Shown: piece by piece, positions 33,342 through 45,845 of the stretch
Layout: every line of letters starts with the position of its first letter
Numbering within the stretch: the stretch's first letter is position 1
Origin: Astragalus membranaceus
Taxonomy: Eukaryota > Streptophyta > Magnoliopsida > Fabales > Fabaceae
Assembly: GCA_039519185.1 (NCBI GenBank)
Contig: CM076849.1
Span: forward strand, 69,930,784 to 69,994,783
Length of the DNA stretch: 64,000 bases
Direction: 5' to 3'
Made by a program: the position numbers and the translations under genes
The notes under the pieces: model-generated
What the model was told of the DNA's origin: nothing
What the model saw: the letters and a program-made list of their open reading frames with translations, nothing else
Databases searched by the model: none

Positions 33342-34075
33342 CAGCTGACCACCCCCGCAAACATAAATGAATTTTCTACCCCTGTTCCAACTCCTCCATT
33401 AGCAATAAGTTCGTCTCCAACTCTTCCTCCTCAAACCATGTCTGAATCAGGTGACCGAGGCAGAGGTGGTTCGGTACTTTGCGTCTCAGAATCTGTCTCA
33501 AATAGTTCCTCCCTCAGCAGATGAACTGAAGAAGCAGGAGGCAGCTCTCCAGGGAGGCATAGTTACTGATCCTATCCAACTTTCGGATTTAAGGTCCTTG
33601 GCTTTTAGGTTAGCATCATCTGGGGACTTTTCGGAGCAGCGAAAGAATACCCTGAAGTAAATAGCCTATCAGCTCCCAGAAATTTCCCAGTGTTGTTCAA
33701 CAGCCAGGACTGCCCAAGACAATGCCCAGCAAGCGTTGGACCATCTGAACACCCTTCAATCTGAGAAGAAGATGCACCTTACGTCTTATAGTGAGAAAGA
33801 AGCAGAGAGAAAGCTAGCCCTTGTCGAAGAAGAGGCAACCAAATGTTGTATCAAAGAGATCGAGACATCTCTGACCGACCTGCGCCAAGATTTGCAAACG
33901 CCGCGGTCTCAAGAAGAGGCGGTGTGCAGGCTCGGTGTGATCGTCCAGGAACAGAGCCATTTGTATCACCTGAGCACAACCATGGACCAGCGTATATCAA
34001 GCAACTGGAATCTCAAAAAGGGTCTTTACCTACGATCTGGAGCATGGCCAGAACGATATTCAAACTTCGGTTTCT

Positions 34076-34645
34076 TCATGGGGAAGGCTGTACTCTCTTT
34101 TGGTATTTAAGGGCCCTCTGCTTAATCCTGAAATCAGTGTTGGCCGTTGGGTTACTTAGATACTCAATCAACTCCTTGATCCAGGCATCAGCAGGATCTA
34201 CTTTAGTTGTTACCAGCACGTCTTGCTGTAGTACCTCAACTACCCCTTCTTTATACCCCAAAGCCTGCTGGGCCAAGTCATTTGCTTCCTGATTTTGATT
34301 TCTAGGGACGTATGCGATTACAACATCGGCGAACAATTTTAACAAGGTATGAGTCGAGGCCCGTAGCTGCTTAAGCTTCGCATTGTAGCACTTGTACTCC
34401 CCAGTGATTTGTTTGATCACCAGCTGGGAATCCCCTTTTACCTCCACGTAATGGGCTTTCATGGCGGCCAAGAAATCAGGTCCCATAATCAAAGCTTCAT
34501 ACTCAGCCCGATTATTAGAAGCTTGATCTCCTATCCTACACATGAACCTCCATGCCCTATCGCTGGGGCTAGTGATTACCACACCAATGCCTGCCCCTGT
34601 TTGGGTGCTTGATCCATCAAACATGAGGGTCCAAGGCTTTAACTC
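34076..34645 (-). pseudogene. RNase H fragment of element B
   Basis: On the minus strand, LKPWTLMFDGSSTQTGAGIG, NNRAEYEALIMG, VKGDSQLVIKQITGEYKC and YVPRNQNQEANDLAQQALG form an RNase H domain with the D-E-D residues in place. The reading frame is still open. The homology starts exactly where element A's LTR begins and stops after the KQRALKY phrase, where element A continues into integrase. Here the integrase is deleted and the antisense gene follows. Confidence 0.8.
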
Positions 34646-35521
34646 TGTTAACACCCAAAAATAAATTAGGTCGTAGGCCGAGGGCTGAAAATCAGAAGTG
34701 GAAGAGGACTAGGACACTGAGGTGAGTCACCTGACAATTTATAGAAAATATTTGTCGAAGGAACAATCTCAAAGGAGGAGCTCAAGGTAAAAGACAACAA
34801 AAACGCCCCAAAGAGAGATTGAGCCCGAGGGATAATGGATGAAGCTCAAAGCAAGATACAATGTGAACGTCCCGAGGAGGGACTGAGCTCGAGGGACATC
34901 AGATAGAGCTAAAGTAGAGGAAGTTCAACTTCTAGAGTTCCACGACCAAAAATAGCTCTGTTAGCCTAAGTTTGACGGCTGTAGGCCGGGGACAAGGATC
35001 AGTCGAGGAGGTATGAGACGAGGCAAAGAGTACTTGCTTGCGAGGCAAGGAAGGGCACATGGACGTGGGAGCAGTTGAAGTTAAGCGAAGAGGAGAAGCC
35101 TTGAGGAGTGGAGCGAAGAGGTTTTTTCACCCCACTAACCGTGCTGGTGGAATCATGGGTAATGGCTCCGATTTCTTAGGGCAAGTGTAGGCTCGCATAG
35201 TGGCCGACGAGGGCCTATGTATATATATAGAGTAGAATAGTTGTAAAAAGACACACAATCAATCAATACAAAACTTATTTTTCTCTCGCATTTTATGTTT
35301 ATCGCACTTTACTTTACTTTACTTTACTTTATGCATTAGTCAATAGATAATCCAATTCTCGCGTCCCTTCTACTCAACCTGACACTCTTTGGAGGAGTTA
35401 GGAAACCCACAGTTGAGGAAAAGAGTTCCTCCCTCGACGCAATAGCTTGAAGAAAAGAGGAATCAAATACTGTCCAAACCCCTGGCCGATATCACAGCTA
35501 GGATATAAGAGTTTGACGACA
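34646..35521 (+). repeat. 5' LTR of element A
   Basis: 876 bp from TGTTAACACCC to TTTGACGACA. TATATATATAG at about 35218 may serve as TATA box. The end is supported by the PBS 8 bases further on and by the parallel in element B. Confidence 0.78.
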
Positions 35522-35529
35522 ACTAAAAT

Positions 35530-35544
35530 TGGCACGCCCAGTGG
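35530..35544 (+). other. Primer-binding site of element A
   Basis: TGGCACGCCCAGTGG. The same site follows the 5' LTR of element E (51014), showing that A, B and E share priming. Confidence 0.7.
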
Positions 35545-35605
35545 CACAGGCACGGGTTTACAGACCTTCGCGTTTGATTCACTTGGACTGGATTATTGTT
35601 GGCGT

Positions 35606-38140
35606 ATGCACTTGCACTCAGGTAGAAACTTAAGTATGGAACCCCCTTTGACGTCAAAGAAGGCAACGACTTCCAAAGGCAAAATCACGGAGCCATCGAG
35701 TGTTTCGGGGACTACCACCCCAGTGGTTACTGCTGATTAGAATGAACGACCCCACCAAGATCATGATCACATCATTCATTCGGCAACAAATCGACATGGG
35801 GATACATGATATAATGTACCATCTTTCCCAACAATTGGCTGATATAGTGAAACCTATGGTGCACAACGAGGCGCAACAGGCCAAGGAGTTGGAATAGAGG
35901 CGCGCAACGCAAGCTAGTAGCACAAAAAGCCCTGGTTTCCCCGGCCAATCACAAGGAGGACAACCTAACTCTCTGGGAGGCACGCATTAGACCCTATCAT
36001 ACGCCAACCTGTTGGGACCTCAGCAGGCATCTTCCTATCCTCACATGGGAAACATGCAACAGTGTCCACCAAGTGGGAGCCTGGTTGGGCCTTAGCGGGC
36101 GTTCTCTCATTAGGTAAATCCTACTCCTTTAATTCCTCAGCCTGGTACTTTTGCCACTGCCAACACTGGGGGGCAGTTTATGGTGAATGTCACTGACACA
36201 GCTTCTCTTCAGATGAATAGTACCTACCCGGCGGTTCTTATTTACAGACACAAATGAATGGTGTCTCGGTCGAGCAGCCATGGAACCAGATTCGACCTCA
36301 CTGACGCAATCAGGCACCTGTACCAGGAACTGGCTTTGTTAACCTCGCCTCTAGGGCTATCCAAATTGAATAGTTCATACAGGAGAAAGAGAGGAGGAGG
36401 GCCTCTAGTGGTCGAGGACCTCAGCTGGTGTCAGTAGTTGACATTAAAGAAGACTCTGACTATGATGAGTCAGTCGATTACGCGGCAGACATCTTGGTGG
36501 CCGAGATAGTGAAAGGAAAGGCTTATGTATGTCTTGCTCTAAAGCCTGCTAAAGGAAGGAGAAGAATGAGGGGAAAATAAGTCTGAGTACTCCTTTGACA
36601 TATCTAAGGCGGACCAGATCTTCGACTACCTATTGAAGGATAAACAAATGAAACTCCTCGACGGCCATTAGATACCTCCGCCCGAATAAATAAAAGGAAA
36701 GAAATACTGCACGTGGCACAATTCATTAAACCATGCCACCGCCAATTGCATTATCTTTCGCTGAGCCATTCAAGAAGCCATCCAGAAGGGGAGGTTTAAG
36801 ATGGCCGATAAAGGAGTATCCGAAATGACCATTGACACTGATCATTTCCCCAGCATGATCATTAACATGATTTCATTCTCACAGAGTGAGCGAGGAAAGG
36901 GAAAGAAGAAGTATATGTGGGTCCCTAAACAAGAAGCTCCTCCCGAAAGGAGAGTCTCAGCCTTCGACCGATTGGGACCCCCTGCTGAGGATCCACTGTG
37001 GCCGAGCGAGTAGCTGTCTTGCAAGACAGGTTGCATGTAAGGGAGTCAAGTCAGCATAAAGAACCTCAGAAGAGACCAGCACAATTCTGAGAGACCAGCA
37101 CCTCAACCTAAAGATATGAGACCTCAACACCTCCCGCTTGGGGGGCACGATAGGTCAGCTGATAAATTTATCGAGCAAGCCGATGTATCAGGCCCAGGGG
37201 AGCAGTCCCACTCAAGGGGAGAAAGGAGGGCTGCATAGGTTACTACGGCGCAAGACTCGGTGTCAGTGGACATCACATTGCTGAATGATCGTGAGTTTAG
37301 AGCTACTAAGACCGTGAAACCTCCCTCAAAGGTACCCCAGGACTAATGGATGACAAAAGCCGTATCAGCAACATCACCACCTAAGGCTGCCTCCAAATCT
37401 TGCTCACAGAAGAGGAGGCTGCAGAGGGCAAGGGCCTTCCATGGATGACAAAAGCCATATCAGCAACATCACCACCTAAGGCTGCCTCCAAATCTTGCTC
37501 ACAGAAGAGGAGGCTGCAGAGGGCAAGGGCCTTCCACAGAATGAGGAAAACGTTGCAGATGCTCACCTCATCCAGGGAAGGGAATACGCAGGCTATTCCT
37601 ACCGCATCAGTAGCCACGGCGCTAGAACAGAGTTTCCCAAAACCTGCCGAGGATAAAGCTCTGGAGCAACGAGACACTGACTTAGTTGGTTATGCCACAT
37701 CCACTATTAGGGAAGAAGAGCCTAATGCCATGATAGGGGTGGTGGACACAATCGGCAGCCCTTTCACCGAAGCAATAAGGGAATGTCTGTATGGCCCCGA
37801 CAGCCCTGGACGACCTCAGCCAATCAGCACTCTCCCTGGCGAGGGAATAATGACTCAGGAAGAATTTGCAGAAGATAATCTCTTGGGTGAAGAAGAAGAG
37901 AACCCCTTCGGTCCACTCAATTTTGATGGTAATTCTATCACAGAATCAATCTTGGTTGACATTATGGACGGAGACGATGGGGAGTTCTTTGATGGCATAG
38001 AAATGGTGGGACTCCTACCACCTGAGTTTTGGGGAAATAAGGACAAACCAATGGCCTTCGAGGGGTTTTTTTGCCAAGGAAGCCGAATGGGCTGCCTTGA
38101 CAGAGCCCGAGGGACCCATTACGGAGGGAATGTTGTTTGA
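35606..38140 (+). pseudogene. Decayed gag of element A
   Basis: The start ATG at 35606 gives MHLHSGRNLSMEP, paralleling MHLRSGK of element E. Downstream, pieces in different frames are recognisable: acidic EDSDYDESVDYAAD, then the zinc-binding region around 36700-36760 (YCTWHNSLNHATANC), FKMADKGVSEMTIDTD at 36795-36840 and a linker to protease (37400-38140). The central gag domain is not visible and is probably deleted around 36350. A T run at about 38064-38070 accompanies the frame change into protease. Confidence 0.65.
37346..37531 (+). repeat. 95-bp tandem duplication inside gag
   Basis: The units 37346-37440 and 37441-37531 differ by one base (GCCGTATC versus GCCATATC). The near identity shows that the duplication is recent relative to the decay of the element. 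Confidence 0.9.
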
Positions 38141-39970
38141 GAAACCCACGACAGACATGACCAGACACTTGAAACCCCTCTATATTAAAGCCCACCTAGA
38201 TGGGAAACTGTTTAACCGGGTCTTCGTGGATGGTGGGGCTGTTTTGAACATCATGTCATTGGAAACAATGAAGAAGATAGATAAGAATGCTGAGGATCTC
38301 ATCCCTACGACCATGACCATGACAAGTTTCATGGGCCACCCATCTCATGCTTTGGGTGTGTTGGTGGCCGATGTAACGGTGGGATCAAAGGTAACTCATT
38401 CAGACTTCTTTGTCATTGAGGGGAAACCCTCCTATCCAGTAATTCTGGGGAGAGATTGGATCCACACTAGTGAATGTATTCCTTCCACTCTACATAAGAA
38501 ATTAATGATATGGATAGGTGTTGTGCGAAAAGTAGATGTGCAAGTATACACAATCGCAACAAGTAATATAATGATAAGTAAAGATCGTTCCCACGGAGAT
38601 TGTTGAGTTTACTTCTATATTTAAATTAGTAATTTTGCTAGTGAGAAAAAACAAGTAACACATACAAGTTGTCAACAAGTAATATCATTGTGATTAACAT
38701 AAATATAAATAAACAGTAAAGAAAGTTCAAGAGTTGATAAAGTGAGTTGGATTGTTCATATTTTATATAAATTCCCAAGAGTAGTGTTCTATAATATTAG
38801 ACGCTGTAGCGTTAAGCGCTGTAGCGCTACAAGGTCAACAGACGCTGTAGCGGCATGGTGGCGTGTCTTTCAGTCACTATCGTCAGGGCTATGTTACAAG
38901 ACTTCTATGTCTAGGCTCTAAATAAGTTTTACCCCTATATATTAAGATCTTACAGCATGTACCTTATGAACTATTACTCCCCTATGTCTAAGGTTAAGTA
39001 GTTCTTCCTTTAAATGTCTTTAAAGGGTTTTCATTCATATCATTCATTGAGTTCCTATTCATAGACCATGTCTGTACCTATGAATCTACTTATTTCAGTT
39101 GGCCAGTCCCAAAACAAGTTTAAAAGCATAATGACACAAGAAATAAAACGCAAACATCATAACATTACATAAACTTTACTCAAGGTTCATTACAAACATA
39201 AGAACAATCCAACCATAAAAGTTTAGCTCATGACAAGCTTCATCAAAACAACATAAACTAAAAAGATTATGTTACCGTATGTGAACAAGAGAAGGATGGT
39301 TACAAAAGATGCACTCCAAGAATCCCAAGTCATACACATTGAATGATGCTATAGCGTGAGCAAACCGTAGGTGTGATAATAAAACTATACTAAAAATAAA
39401 AGCTTCAAGAATGGAGGATTACTGGAGAAATACTAGGTGTCAAGTAGTTTTTCTCCAAGTAACTCTCCTTATTTCTGAATTCTAAGTTGTGTGGAAGATG
39501 AAGTTGTCAGACAGATATTATCCACATCTCATAAAGTAGATATTTACAAAAAGGTGACAATGACATCTTTCAATAATAATGTGCCAAGTGTCCAAACTTG
39601 TCATAAAAAGCTACAACACATTCTGAACAGCAAGGGATAAGGGTGATAACTCCTCAAATAGTAGTAGGCTCCAAAAGTGTCCAGCTAGCTGTCCCACCGT
39701 CATATAGCGCTATAGGGCTTACCGCTGCATAGCACTTACCGCTGCAGCACTTAACACAAACATCAATATACTCAAAAAGGCACCAAAAGTGTCAAATGAT
39801 AACAAACTAGCTCCTAACCCTTCTTTCCTCTAAATAACTAATATTTACCTAATAAAGCACGAATATTACTTGAGAACTTGTGTTGATTTAAGTATTAAGA
39901 GCACAAATAACCTATATAAAATAGAGTTATCAATAGGCGACAAGGTTTAGATAGTTGAGGCTGATCCCAA
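38097..39970 (+). pseudogene. Aspartic protease of element A, split by a solo LTR
   Basis: HLKPLYIKAHLDGKLFNRVF is followed by VDGGAVLNIMS (D-G-G active site), then FFVIEGKPSYPVILGRDWI and STLHKKLMIWIG. The continuation (DKV, a stop, IVEADPNPF) follows after the solo LTR at 38519-39932. The pattern is the same as that of element E's protease. Stops after the junction prevent function. Confidence 0.82.
38519..39932 (-). mobile_element. Solo LTR in minus orientation (about 1.4 kb)
   Basis: TGTTGTGCG...GAGTTATCA, 1414 bp, flanked by ATAGG (38514-38518 and 39933-39937). Read on the minus strand it starts TGATAACTC and ends with a phrase typical of gypsy LTR ends (GTGGGAACGATC, then ACTTGTTGCGATTGTGTA). 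It contains a GCTGTAGCG motif cluster at 38799-38855 and related AGCGCT/CCGCTGC motifs at 39717-39750. No second LTR or internal domain was seen. The family is uncertain. Confidence 0.8.
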
Positions 39971-40728
39971 TCCATTCCCTGTCAAAGTAAAGATGTTTGA
40001 AGTTGTGTTCTATTCACTCCACTTGCGCCCTATAGCCATTCCCGGGAACTACGAGGAAGGGGGTATAGAGTCTTGTGATTGGACAAAGAAGGGCATTGAA
40101 CTCAAAATATTGGCCGACCAACGGCCTAACACTAAGAGTAATGATTAATCTCCCACCAGAAGTACAAAGCCTGCTGGATCGACTGCACCTGTTCCAGGTT
40201 GAATCCAGCATTGAAGAGGCTATGTTTGGTGCAGTACACGGCGGAGATGAACTCCCAGGGCACTAAGATCAGAAGACTTCGAATAACCCCGAGGACGGGA
40301 TGTTGGCTGAAGCCCCTCATATAGAACCCATCCAGATAAGGGTGCCCAATTTCGAAGCTCAAGACTCTCTAGTGGAAGTCAACCTAGGGCTTTGATCTGA
40401 TGGTGGCTTTGATCAAGAAGTATCGCGACTGCTTTGCGGGGGACTACCATGAGATACCGGGTCTTGACAGGACACTGGTAGAACATAGGTTGCCCATTAA
40501 GGAAGGTTGCAAGCCCCATAAGCAACCACCGAGGAGATTCATCCCCCACTTGATGCCCCAGATCAAAGCTGAAATGGAGAGATCGCTGAAAGCAGGGTTC
40601 ATAAGGACTTCCAGGTAGTAGAGTGGCTGTCTAACATAGTCCTCGTGATCAAAAAGAATGGCCAAGTAAGGGTATGTATTTATTACAGAGACCTGAACTT
40701 GGCCACTCCGAAAGATGAGTATGATATG

Positions 40729-43328
40729 TGTAACACCCCTTTTTCTACCCCTTTGTTTATTTGACAAAAATCAGAGTACGCGGAAATCTTTTTATAAAAG
40801 TTACACCAAGAGGAGTGTCACATTTCGTCCAAGAACCAAAAACAATAAATAAATAAATAAAACATTTAAACAACCATAACATCCTAGCAAACTAATCAAA
40901 TGGCCACAATGACTCTATCGTCCAACCCCGAGTGCTACATATCAGAGCAGACACCGACCCGACTACGTGAAGGTAATATGCCTTCACTCGAACTCGCCTG
41001 TAAACATACCACAGAAAGGGGGTGAGTTCATCTAGCCATATAATAGAACATGTGATAAGCATTAGGCTAGAATTACAGGACTAGAGTAACCATATTGCAG
41101 TTATCAACATCACAATCATCAAGTCATCTCAAAATATCAAAATCAAGTCATTAGAGCAAACCATGTCATGAATTATGTATGAGGATGCAATATATGCATG
41201 TGGTACCAATCACCGTCACTAAAAATGCCTTTGTGGCATATCACCGTCACTAAGATGCCTTTATGGCATATCACCGTCACTAGAGGCCGAAGCCTATAAC
41301 CGTCACTGAAATGCATATGGGATGCATGCGACATCATGGATGCACCAAACACACCACACCACAAAGTATTATAACAAATACTAACACCAATTTTTATAGC
41401 ATCACAGCTATCACCAAAATTAACACCGTGTTGTAGCATCACAGCTACCACCAGAACTCACCTGAATCCATCAGCACCACACCTGAAAACCAACACCAAA
41501 AAAACAACACCAAGACGCGCGTATACACACGCACACCACGCATAGAATTGACGCACCGCACCTGGGAAAAAATGGCGCACAGCGCACTAGGCGCGCGCAC
41601 AGCACGGTAACACGCACGCAAAACAGGCGCACAAGGCAGCCTGGCACGCAACACAAGCCACGGGCATGCCACATTTGGCGCCCAGCACACAAGCACGAAA
41701 GACGGGCACGCAGGGCACTCACGCCCGCGCCCAGCACCAACACAACATGACACAACACGCACAAGCGCAGGAATTTCCAGCAAACACTCATAAACTTCGG
41801 AAAATTAATCGACTCATCAAACGGAAACCAATTTTGACAGACAGCCCCTCTACGGAAAGCTTGATACGTCTAGTTTTCGAAGAATATTTTTACTTCCCAG
41901 AATTCCCAACCATTTGGTACAGTTTCACAAAACAAGCGGCAGTACTCCAATGAGACAGAATCTGTCTCCCAACTTGAGACAATTTTAAAAATAGCAAGAA
42001 TAGTTCAAATGACACAAATATTTATTTCGAATTGAAGGAAATTGAGTCTAGTTTCCAAAGAGACAGAAATCGTTCAAAAATCAGCCCTACCGAAGTAGTT
42101 ACGAGCAAAACACCGAACATGTACCCAGAACGGTTTTCAGGATTGTTTACCCATTTTGTGAAAATGTTTTCTCCAGTTATACTGACTCAAATTTAGCAAA
42201 ACCAGTGCCTAAAGTGAAAGAAATCGTGTCTACTTTCCAACTAAACAAGAATCACTTAAAACAGAGTTCAATTGAGAATACAAAACCTACAAAAACCGAA
42301 CCTACTCACAGTTTGACTCCAGAATTTTGACCTAACTTTGGAGACTCATAACTTGAGCTACACAACTCCGAATTGAATGAAACCAGTGCCAAAACGACCG
42401 GCGTTAAGTCTATTTTCTAACGCAATCAACCACCTAAGTTTTGGATCAATCAAACAGTACCAGTTTGAGAACGACCGAAACAGTGTCCAGGACATGTGCG
42501 CCCGGACAAGGGCGCCTGGTTCCTGCAGTGACCTTTCCATCAATGTTTCCCAGCAGGTCGCATACTACATATTTATCAGGTCGCATGTGGATATATATAT
42601 GTTAGGTCGCATGTTTATATATTTATTAGGTCGCATGCATATATATACATATTTAGGTCGCATGCATATATATATGTTTAGCAATACAGCAAATCACGTG
42701 AATGCATTCATCCAAAACAGCACGGTCGTCACAGATCAACAACAGTTATCAGATCTAAACAGGATAGCGAACAATCATAGATCAACACACAATACGGGTA
42801 GATCTAGGCTAAATCCTATCCTAAAACCCATCACATAAAATATTATAGGGTAAGATGATCCCCCCTTACCTTAGATTAGAAGAGATGGGGTTCTTGAGAG
42901 ATGATCACTACCAAAGAGTTCAGCAACAAGGAGTGCCCACTCCCTTCCTTGAGGTCGCACGTTCCTTTCTTTTTGGTCTTCAAGCTCTTCTTCTCTCCTG
43001 CGTTTTCACGCTGCTTTCTTTCTTTCATTCCTTCATTCCCTTTCTCTCTGATTCCCCCCTTCACGCCCTTTCTCTGTTTCGGTTCTAACCCCACTTCTAA
43101 TTCCTTCCTTCATTTTCTTTAATTTTTACCCCTAGGCCCAACTCCTATTTGCACCCCTACTCAATTACTAAACACTCCTCCATAACACCATAAAATACTA
43201 CTCACTTAATTTATTAAACATCCTCCTATTCCCAATAAAACTCCAAACTAATTATTTCTATTATTTTTCCACAACTAAATTCCTTCTAATTAATTAAATA
43301 ATTATCTAATTATTTTTGGGGCGTTACA
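40729..43328 (-). repeat. 3' LTR of element D (left copy)
   Basis: 2600 bp with TGTAACACCCC and GGCGTTACA ends. Inside are CACCGTCACT repeats with 30-bp spacing (41211, 41242, 41272), a GC-rich GCGCAC stretch (41515-41740) and five AGGTCGCAT motifs (42555-42663). ORFs in it recur unchanged in the other LTR and are not genes. Confidence 0.93.
42555..42663. repeat. Array of five AGGTCGCAT motifs
   Basis: They start at 42555, 42578, 42604, 42628 and 42655 (spacing 23 to 27 bp), with ATATAT-rich spacers. The same array is present in the other LTR at about 48067-48175. Confidence 0.9.
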
Positions 43329-43337
43329 ACTCTCCCC

Positions 43338-43697
43338 CACTTAAAGAATTTCGTCCTCGAAATTACCTGAATCGAACAACTCCGGATACGCCTCCTTCAT
43401 CTTACTTTCCAACTCCCAAGTCACACTCTCACAAACCGCTTCCAACCAAACCACTTTCACTTAAGATTATCTCCTTACCTCTGAAAATTCTCACCTCACG
43501 ATCTCCATTTCGCTGCGCACTCTGATACATTTTCGCAACTCCTGGATAATACTCAGCTTACTCCTACGACTCCCTTCAAAATTCGCCTTCTTAATATCCA
43601 CATTGTTAGGAACACAAATTCTACCCCGGATCCTCAATACACCTCGCGCATCAACAACAAAATCCTTATTCCTAGATTGATCAAATCCACCCGCCAA
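43338..43697 (-). pseudogene. Chromovirus integrase N-terminus fused to polyprotein C-terminus (element D)
   Basis: On the minus strand 43697-43491 reads NKDFVVDARGVLRIRGRICV and RRSKLSI, the start of the integrase zinc-binding region. This is followed by VVWLEAV, TWELESKMKEAYPELF and SGNFEDEIL with a stop at about 43338. Those last motifs are the typical end of Tekay-type polyproteins. The catalytic core and the chromodomain between them are missing. Confidence 0.7.
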
Positions 43698-43699
43698 AA

Positions 43700-45555
43700 C
43701 AACTTATTTAGCATCTAGTTTCTAAGCTTCTCAAATATAAACTAGAAATTCATTATTAATCCCTAACATACCCAATCCAACACTTTAAAACCCCACACAT
43801 AGAGTCTATCTCTAATGAAATTATTGCAAGCATCCTAGATCCTAATAAGGAATAAACAACCATCATACATGTACACTCATATATACAACACATCAAGGGT
43901 ACGCCTAGACAATTGACCTAGCCGTGACACACACCCAAGACTCAACACCATCACACCGAGGTACAACACTTACAACTGTACGAAGGGCACACGGCACTTG
44001 GTGCCTAGCCCGCAACACATTCCACAACGACACCGAGACACCAGCAACTCAAACCTCACTTTTCAACATCATTAGTTCATGCATATTATCAAACATCATA
44101 CAAGCACCATATTTTGCATGCAACATTTAATTTAATTAATCCACTTAGAGAAATTCACAAAGGTATTTCAAAAGTCAATTCCGTTAACATGCACTTAGTA
44201 CAATCTTTTTCATGTAGGAGAAAACTAAATCGAGTATTCTACTTTTCACATGTATTAATCATTCCGAATCTAGCCTCCTAGAAGTATCATCATATTTGTT
44301 CATAAAACCTTAAATCCTATTATCAAACACCAAACCAACTCCCAATAATTCAATTCATTGAAATGGAATACAAAAGTATTTTTACATATTCGTAATCCTT
44401 TAATCATGTTATTAGCATTCAAAGATCATCAAAGTGAGGTCAAAAACATCATGCATACTCATAATTCGTTTAAGCATCGTCATTCCCAAAATATTCCAAC
44501 AAACACATGAGCTCACTAGTTTGGTAGGTTTCTAAATTCAAGGTTCTAATTCTCGTTCATTTCTTATATTCCTCAACTATCTATTTCCATTCTACTAATG
44601 GTTCAACAAGGGTATGAAAACAACATATGTATTCTAAGAAACATTTCTATTTTAAAAAGGCGACCCATAGAAACAAACATGGTCATCAAACAAGTTTAAG
44701 AAAATAGAATTGAACATCAGAACATGCTTATTCAATTTCACGCGGTTTGCCATATCTTGAGGAAATCAACCAGAACACGTAATTCAACAAGGCAATCATC
44801 AAGGCACAAACACAAAGACTCTTATATTTTAATTTGCTCTAGTTTTATACACCAAGTATAATTCCCTTAAGCTCCTATATGAGTCCTAGACTCTAATTAC
44901 AAGAATACAACCACCATTTATATATAGCTACACATGTAATATTTAATTTAGTGGACTCACTTGGATAAATCCACAAAAGTATTTACAAGGCAACATTTCA
45001 TCAAGTAATTAGAAATCAACAATCACATATTCATGCCCAACAAGGAAGATATTTATAGATATTGCATCATCACCAACATTGATTCATAGTACAACTTTCA
45101 AAGTAATTCTAAACTCTTATTAGAAGAAATAGAAGCAAAAACATCGTTTGTAGAAAAAAATTACTTTTGCAAAGTGCAAGCCATTACTAACCACGTTCAT
45201 TAAACCGTTTCCTTCATCGATTAATATTCATGTATCATAATTTATTTCATATAGAAGAGAAATAAAATCTTTATAATCAACATGCAATACGTGCCAATCC
45301 ATACTAAGCATATCCACAACATTGCACATTGGGAATAACGTAACAAGTTAATTAAGTAGAATAAAACAGACTCCAAGATTTTATCCTTCTAATCAATCAA
45401 AACAAAATTAGTTCGTTTTCAAAATAGTGATAATCACAAAGAATTATTGCCGCCTCTTTCACTGGTGATGAGTTCTTGGGGTGATCAGTCCTTCCTACTC
45501 ATCCAACCAATTAATTAAGGTAACAAAACCACCGTCAATCTAAATTCACACTTAA
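43700..45555. other. Internal non-coding part of element D
   Basis: About 1.85 kb AT-rich sequence in place of gag, protease, RT and RNase H. No coding remains recognised on either strand. Confidence 0.55.
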
Positions 45556-45566
45556 CAAAATATTGG

Positions 45567-45845
45567 GCTTCTCTCGCCGATACTGCACTCGCGTAGTACT
45601 TCTCTCATCGATACTGTACTACATGGTCACTTCTCTCTGCGATACTGTGACACATCCGGTATGGTACTTCTCTCATCGATACTGTACTATACCAACTCGT
45701 AAAATGGGTACTTCTCTCATCGATACTGTACTACATGGTCACTTCTCTCCACGATACTGTGACACATCCGGTATGGTACTTCTCTCATCGATACTGTACT
45801 ATACCACTTCGTAAATGAGTACTTCTCTCATCGATACTGTACTCT
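45567..45845. repeat. Array of CTTCTCTCNNCGATACTGT units
   Basis: About eight copies of a roughly 20-bp unit, in a higher-order period of 112 bp (CTACATGGTC at 45619 and 45731). On element D's own strand it lies between the primer-binding site and the internal region, that is in the leader RNA. Confidence 0.85.

Larger units (their letters stand above)
32172..34110 (+). pseudogene. Antisense plant-mobile-domain gene of element B
   Basis: Plus-strand exons, antisense to element B, encode the C-terminal part of a plant mobile domain (FFCKFFYGTTSAGIVQEL, TSKTVYAWAPYFLGGLY, YPSFACRQFGIIQ, MWAHYEVCPGETSAFTNWW). Two GT-AG introns follow (33040-33117 and 33273-33341), then an acidic and Pro-rich linker and a long coiled coil (SYSEKEAERKLALVEEEATK). 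It corresponds exon by exon to the minus-strand gene of element A. The N-terminal half of the domain is lost at the (TC)n junction. There are nonsense and frameshift changes, for example near 32562 and 33660. Confidence 0.75.
31480..34645 (-). mobile_element. Inverted Tat element B, rearranged remnant
   Basis: On the minus strand the order is: RNase H (34645 to about 34090), then the antisense gene (readable on +, 34110 to 32172), then the 3' part of an LTR (about 32150 to 31874), a primer-binding site, and a gag leader (to about 31480). LTR, PBS and leader match element A (35218-35890) closely. Integrase and the first part of the LTR are deleted. A PBS and leader downstream of RNase H mean that two copies once shared this LTR, or recombined. 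Element A is inserted in the RNase H, so more of B should lie right of the window. Confidence 0.72.

Noticed and set aside
41445..41783. Cys/Val/Arg-rich ORFs in the LTR of element D (also at 46957-47295)
   Set aside because: They lie within the LTR, repeat unchanged in the second LTR and have no known domain. GC-rich low complexity explains them.
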